Source of the DNA: Planctomycetota bacterium
GTDB taxonomy: Bacteria > Planctomycetota > UBA1135 > GCA-002748355
Direction of reading: 5' to 3'
Length of the DNA stretch: 64,000 bases
NCBI GenBank assembly: GCA_020638795.1
Contig: JACKHW010000010.1
Coordinates: 62,001-126,000, forward strand
A program made the position numbers and the translations under genes. The notes beneath the pieces are model-generated. The model saw only the letters and a list, made by a program, of their open reading frames with translations, ran no database searches and was not told where the DNA came from. This document shows, piece after piece, positions 60,172 to 64,000 of this stretch (position 1 is the stretch's first letter; the number at the start of each line of letters is the position of its first letter).

Positions 60172-61752
60172 ATGAAGTTCGTTAACAGAATCTACGACAT
60201 CGTTACGGTCGTGCTCTTCGTCGCCGCGATCTGCGTTCCGGTCTGTGTGTCGATGCTCGGGAGTGCGCCGTTGCAGACATCGGAGAAGCGCGAGCTCGCG
60301 GCGGCACCGAGAATGCCGCGCACGTACGGCGAGATCGAGGCCTTCCCACGTGCCTTCGAAGCGTGGTTCGACGACCGGTTCGGTTTGCGCCAAGACTTGG
60401 TTTCTTGGCACAACTCGGTGCGCTACCGCCTCCTCGGAGTCGGGGACGATCAAGTCATCGTTGGCAAGGACGGATGGCTCTTCTACGCGGAGAGTGCCCG
60501 GACGTGGCGCCAAGAGGCTCGCCTCTATACGAGCAGCGAACTCGCGTTCTGGGCGCGCACGATCAAGGAGCGTCGAGAGTTCCTGGCAAGAAGGGGGATC
60601 GCGTACCTCTTCTTCGCAGCTCCGGCCAAGACGACGATCTATCCCGACTACCTGCCCGATCGGATCCGGCCCGCTCGACGCCCCAGACGCCTGGAACAAC
60701 TCGATGCGTACTTTCGCGCGGCGAACGAACTCTCGTGGCTCGACACGACGAGCGCTCTGCGTGACCAGCGCGAGCGTCTCGACAGTGAGGTGACGAGCCG
60801 GGATGCGTCGAGGCGACTCAACTACTGGCCTCTCGATACGCATTGGAATCACTTGGGTGCCTTCTCTGCCTATTCGGCCGTGATGACGCGGCTCGTGCAG
60901 CTCGTGCCCGAGCACGCGGAAGAACTCGAGCCCTACTCGGAGGACCGCGGCTCGTGGACCGAACGGCAATACGATAGCGGACGCGATCTTGCCGAGATGC
61001 TCGGCCTCTCGTCCAGCGGACGGTCGATCGACTACTTGTTGTTGCCCGACAAACTGCCGACGTCCTTTCCGCAGATCACGCCGCTCGATGGTTCGAAGGA
61101 CAGCGTGTCGACTTGGGATCGGTCGGGTTTGCCTCGCGCCTACCTGTTGCACGATTCGTTCTTGCAGAACATGCAGGCGTATCTGAGCGCTCACTTCTCG
61201 GCGGCGTACTACCGCTTCGTGCCCGAGTTCGATCTGTCCAAGATCGACGCGGTTCGTCCGCGCCTCGTGATCGAAGAGTGCGCAGAGAGGCTCGTCGTTG
61301 CCAGACTGCCGCAGAACCCGATCGCGTTGCGTCTCGTAGAAGACGTGCAAGATCGTGCAAGTCGCGAGTCACGGAGTGCGCGCGAGTTACGCGGTGTCGC
61401 GACCCGTGGCGGCTTGACGATCCTCGCGGGTCACGTCGTCTTGCACGAGGACGATGCAGAACTCGAGCTCCTCTGGCACGCGTCGCATGACATCGAACTC
61501 GATCATCGAGTTCGGTTGCAGTCGAGGACTGCCCACCATCACCAGTCCGTGGTCCGGGATCTCTGTCCGCTCCGAACTCGCGCCAAGGCCGGGCAGACAT
61601 GGCGACAGACGATCATCGTCGAAGCGTCGTTCGTTTTGGCAGAACGCGTGTGGTTGTCGTTGATCAAGAGTTCCGGAGAGAACGTGACGTACGAGAAAAA
61701 CCCTGCGCGTAACGCCTCTATCGACGTGACTCGGCTGTTCCGACGCGATTGA
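60172..61752 (+). CDS. AlgJ/AlgX-like SGNH-type polysaccharide O-acetylation protein
   Basis: The 526-residue product has an N-terminal membrane anchor (YDIVTVVLFVAAICVPVCVSML) and an SGNH-hydrolase-like domain of the AlgX/AlgJ group. FDDRFGLRQDLVSWHNSVRY and VGKDGWLFYAES are typical. The catalytic residues appear as DTHWNH near residue 221 (Asp, His) and LLHDSFLQNM near 326 (Ser). The remaining ~150 residues form a separate C-terminal region. It starts four bases after the end of the algI-like gene, so the pair was an operon. With that gene broken by the IS, this protein probably lacks its acetyl supply unless another MBOAT exists elsewhere. Confidence 0.85.
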   Translation: MKFVNRIYDIVTVVLFVAAICVPVCVSMLGSAPLQTSEKRELAAAPRMPRTYGEIEAFPRAFEAWFDDRFGLRQDLVSWHNSVRYRLLGVGDDQVIVGKDGWLFYAESARTWRQEARLYTSSELAFWARTIKERREFLARRGIAYLFFAAPAKTTIYPDYLPDRIRPARRPRRLEQLDAYFRAANELSWLDTTSALRDQRERLDSEVTSRDASRRLNYWPLDTHWNHLGAFSAYSAVMTRLVQLVPEHAEELEPYSEDRGSWTERQYDSGRDLAEMLGLSSSGRSIDYLLLPDKLPTSFPQITPLDGSKDSVSTWDRSGLPRAYLLHDSFLQNMQAYLSAHFSAAYYRFVPEFDLSKIDAVRPRLVIEECAERLVVARLPQNPIALRLVEDVQDRASRESRSARELRGVATRGGLTILAGHVVLHEDDAELELLWHASHDIELDHRVRLQSRTAHHHQSVVRDLCPLRTRAKAGQTWRQTIIVEASFVLAERVWLSLIKSSGENVTYEKNPARNASIDVTRLFRRD

Positions 61753-61830
61753 GACTCGCAGACCTCTGGCAGCGCGTCCGAGTTGTTCGACAGACTCCTC
61801 GAGGGAGGCGGAAGCCTGAGGGCCCTGTGT

Positions 61831-61836
61831 CATACT
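61831..61836 (+). promoter_or_regulatory. -10-like hexamer for the thioesterase gene
   Basis: CATACT, preceded by TGT, ends 8 bases before ATG 61845 and no ribosome site lies between. Confidence 0.4.
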
Positions 61837-61844
61837 CTGTGCCC

Positions 61845-62291
61845 ATGGCAGCTGAGAACAGGCACTCTTCGACACCGTCCGAACCCCGTGGCACCCTCGT
61901 GTTGCGCACGTTCGCGATGCCCGCGGACACCAACCCCAACGGCGACATCTTCGGGGGTTGGATCATGTCGCAGATGGACATGGGCGGAGGGATGCTCGCA
62001 AAAGAAGTCGCGCACAGCCGTGTGACGACGATCACCGCCGACAAGATGACGTTCGTGCGCCCAGTGAGTGTCGGCGACGCGGTGTGCGTGTACGGAGAGG
62101 TCATTCGCATCGGCCGCACATCCTGCGACATTCGTCTCGAAGTGTGGGCAAAAGACCTGATCGACGAGGTCGAGTCCGACCGCTGTCTCGTGACGACGGG
62201 CGTCTTTCGCTACGTCGCGATCGACAAGGACCGTCGCCCGCGTCCGATTCCGCGCGACCCTCGATTCGACCACGCGCGTGTGACGACGTGA
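61845..62291 (+). CDS. YciA-type acyl-CoA thioesterase (hotdog fold)
   Basis: This 148-residue protein is one hotdog domain with the acyl-CoA thioesterase signature TNPNGDIFGGWIMSQMDMGG, followed by TADKMTFVRPVSVGDAVCVYG. The Asp and Gly in this block line the active site of YciA/BACH enzymes, which hydrolyse a range of acyl-CoAs in the cytoplasm. ATG 61845 is chosen because the promoter-like hexamer lies 8 bases upstream; a GTG two codons earlier is possible. It has no operon partner. Confidence 0.9.
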   Translation: MAAENRHSSTPSEPRGTLVLRTFAMPADTNPNGDIFGGWIMSQMDMGGGMLAKEVAHSRVTTITADKMTFVRPVSVGDAVCVYGEVIRIGRTSCDIRLEVWAKDLIDEVESDRCLVTTGVFRYVAIDKDRRPRPIPRDPRFDHARVTT

Positions 62292-62516
62292 GCACTCCGC
62301 GTCCGCGACACGAAAGAATCTGACGATAACCCTACGCTCGGGGACCGAAGACCTTGCGGTTCCCATGCTGGCCCCTTCAGTCCTGATTTCGTCTGAAGCA
62401 CGCAAAGAATCGGTGTGACCGGAGCACGCGGGCTGCCTAGCTGGCGCGTATGCGGTGGCTCGAACGAGCGATACCGCGCTCTTCCCTTCACTCCTTCTTC
62501 CCTGAGGACCGCTTTG

Positions 62517-63629
62517 ATGCGTCTACGCACCTGCTTCGTTTCTTCTCTCGCGCTGGCCGCTTCGGCAACCGGGCAAATCGTCGTGCCCTCGTCCGCTGCC
62601 ACGACGCGCCCGACGCTTTCTCCGTTCTATACGTCGAACGTGTTCTACAGCACGACGTCGACGACGACGGCTCCCGCGTCGCGTAGTCAGACGATCATCG
62701 ACATCAGTGACCTCGGAAACGTGGCACCGCTGGTCGCGAAGTCGATCGCCGTGCGCCGCCCGGTCGGCCTTGGCAATAGCAACCCGGCGATGACGACGAA
62801 CGCCACGCTGGTCATGTCCGTCTCGACCGCCCTGTCGAGCGCTGCCACGACGAACTTCGGGACGAATCACGGCTCGACGACGACGACGCTCATCAACACG
62901 GCGATCTCGCTGCCGGCGTCGATCAACCAGGCAACATGGCCGGCGCCCTGGCAGCCTGCGTTCGCATTCAGTCAGCCGTTCGTCATTCCGCCCACGTCTG
63001 CCGGTGGCTCGCTCGTCATCGACCTGACGCAGGTTCAGACGGTCGGCGCGACGTCGTGGTACGTCGAGTACACGACGCCGGACCTCGGCGGCCGCTCGAC
63101 GAACGGCGCGGTTCCGTCGCAGTGCAAGTTCAGCGGCGGCACCTACAACAACTCGCTGAGCTACACGACCGGCGGTCTCAACCCCAACGGTGGCTCGTGG
63201 TACGTGCAGTACGGTGGACTGCAGCCGAACGTCATCGGCGTGATCGCGATCAGCGCCTTCGGTGTCGACAACAAGGGCATCTGGCCGCTTCCGCTCGACC
63301 TGACGCCACTGGGCGCGACCAACTGCTCGTTCAACGTCGGTCTCGAGATCGGCTTCCTTGGTGCGCTCACCGCGACCGCGACCGGCACCGCCCGCACCCC
63401 GACGCTGACGATTCCGGCCGGCCTCGGCGGCTCGGCATTCTATGACCAAACGATCTGGTTCGACGCCGCAGCCAACACGGCCGGCATCGTCAGTGGTTGG
63501 TCGAGCAAGTGGAGCATCGGCACCGGCCTCGGCGCGCCGAGCGCGTTCGTCTACGCGACGGGCAACAACCACACGAGTGCAACGGGCAGCATGATCTCGG
63601 GCGCTTGCCCGACCTGGCAGATCCAGTGA
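62517..63629 (+). CDS. Secreted protein with the lineage-typical C-terminal beta domain
   Basis: This 370-residue exported protein has a signal peptide (RLRTCFVSSLALAASATGQ) and is very rich in Thr, Ser and Ala. Its C-terminal region (TPTLTIPAGLGGSAFYDQTI, WFDAAANTAGIVSGWSSKWS) is the clearest example of the domain shared with 22350, 48500 and 53548. Paired Cys occur near CSFNVG and at the end (GACPTWQIQ). GAGGA lies 8-10 bases upstream of ATG 62517. Function is unknown. Confidence 0.7.
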   Translation: MRLRTCFVSSLALAASATGQIVVPSSAATTRPTLSPFYTSNVFYSTTSTTTAPASRSQTIIDISDLGNVAPLVAKSIAVRRPVGLGNSNPAMTTNATLVMSVSTALSSAATTNFGTNHGSTTTTLINTAISLPASINQATWPAPWQPAFAFSQPFVIPPTSAGGSLVIDLTQVQTVGATSWYVEYTTPDLGGRSTNGAVPSQCKFSGGTYNNSLSYTTGGLNPNGGSWYVQYGGLQPNVIGVIAISAFGVDNKGIWPLPLDLTPLGATNCSFNVGLEIGFLGALTATATGTARTPTLTIPAGLGGSAFYDQTIWFDAAANTAGIVSGWSSKWSIGTGLGAPSAFVYATGNNHTSATGSMISGACPTWQIQ

Positions 63630-63639
63630 GTCTCGCTGC

Positions 63640-63911
63640 AGCGCGGTCGTGAAGTCGGCCGCGCTCAGCACGCGCAGTCCATCGCTGAGCGCGAACTTCT
63701 GCAGAAGGGCGCCGGCATTGTCGATCGAGATGGCCTGCGAGTAGAACTGGATCCCGAGCAGCCTGGGATCCAGCGGCACCGGCAGGGGGACCCCTACGAT
63801 GCCAGTGGCATCGGCGACCCTGCCTTCGAAGATCGCCCCAGAGAGATCGACGAGGAGCGTGCATGGTGGCAGCGAGATCGCGGCCGGCTTCGCCGTCTCG
63901 ACGGCAAACCG
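63640..63911 (-). pseudogene. Remnant of a secreted protein's C-terminal domain
   Basis: On the minus strand this stretch encodes LPPCTLLVDLSGAIFEGRVA, GIVGVPLPVPLDPRLLGIQF and YSQAISIDNAGALLQKFALS, clearly the C-terminal domain found in other secreted proteins here. It has no start codon, is preceded by an in-frame TGA at 63912-63914, and lacks a stop of its own, running on antisense through the convergent gene. It therefore looks like a decayed fragment. The last 90 bases of the window may hold the end of another minus-strand gene in the same frame, too short to judge. Confidence 0.55.
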
Positions 63912-64000
63912 TCACCTTCGATCGAAAGTGCGCAGCATCGAGAACATGCTGGCCGCGCCCATGAGGTCCGAGGATCCTGTTCGATCGAGTATTTTCGAGA

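Noticed and set aside
1..64000. CRISPR arrays, rRNA or tRNA genes, replication origin
   Set aside because: No regularly spaced direct repeats, rRNA-like stretches, cloverleaf structures or DnaA-box clusters were recognised by eye.

Overview
The window is a high-GC bacterial chromosome segment with tightly packed genes on both strands. Many starts are GTG or TTG, and many genes overlap as ATGA or GTGA. There are many large secreted proteins with no clear family, a 2,678-residue macroglobulin-like protein, Gly-rich lipoproteins, and one recurring C-terminal beta domain. This mix resembles Planctomycetota, possibly one of the marine Poly30/Pla163-like lineages. That is a judgement from gene content; no 16S rRNA, tRNA or CRISPR array was seen.

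Layout. 1-5463: the end of a TPR protein, a type IV pilin-like gene with a strong terminator, then a glycosylation cassette (polyprenyl-phosphate sugar synthase type GT2, GT4, and a TMTC-like membrane glycosyltransferase). 5843-13322: TatD and a HEAT-like membrane protein on the minus strand, then two tandem paralogous Gly-rich lipoproteins. 13438-19836: an operon of NrnA-type phosphoesterase, metallophosphoesterase, CutA and a membrane protein, then a secreted protein and a GT2. 19857-33971: ComM, a Cys-rich small gene with a broken frame, secreted proteins, the giant alpha-2-macroglobulin-like protein and a LolA-like protein. 34291-38686: ComEC, CoaD, RidA and a membrane protein. 38720-48370: a thioredoxin-like gene with an in-frame TGA at the first active-site Cys (probable selenoprotein), SlyD, glucose-6-phosphate isomerase, an MFS transporter, a carboxypeptidase-regulatory-like protein, YcaQ-type DNA glycosylase and a TerB-transmembrane-trypsin fusion. 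48500-57326: a secreted protein, then a coupled three-gene unit with two BREX-type ATPases, a beta-propeller secreted protein, a 164-bp foldback element and an Lhr-like helicase. 57336-61752: an alginate-type O-acetylation pair whose MBOAT gene is split by an intact IS256-family element with a perfect 9-bp target duplication. 61845-64000: a YciA-type thioesterase, a secreted protein and a degenerate gene fragment.

How the genes relate. Pilin, ComEC and ComM together suggest DNA-uptake capacity. The polyprenyl-phosphate sugar synthase next to a TMTC-like enzyme suggests protein O-glycosylation. The ATPase pair plus helicase resembles BREX/Ter-associated DNA-transaction modules and is the best candidate for an unusual defence or repair system here. 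Several genes carry a -10-like hexamer ending 7-8 nt before the start codon, which suggests leaderless mRNAs.
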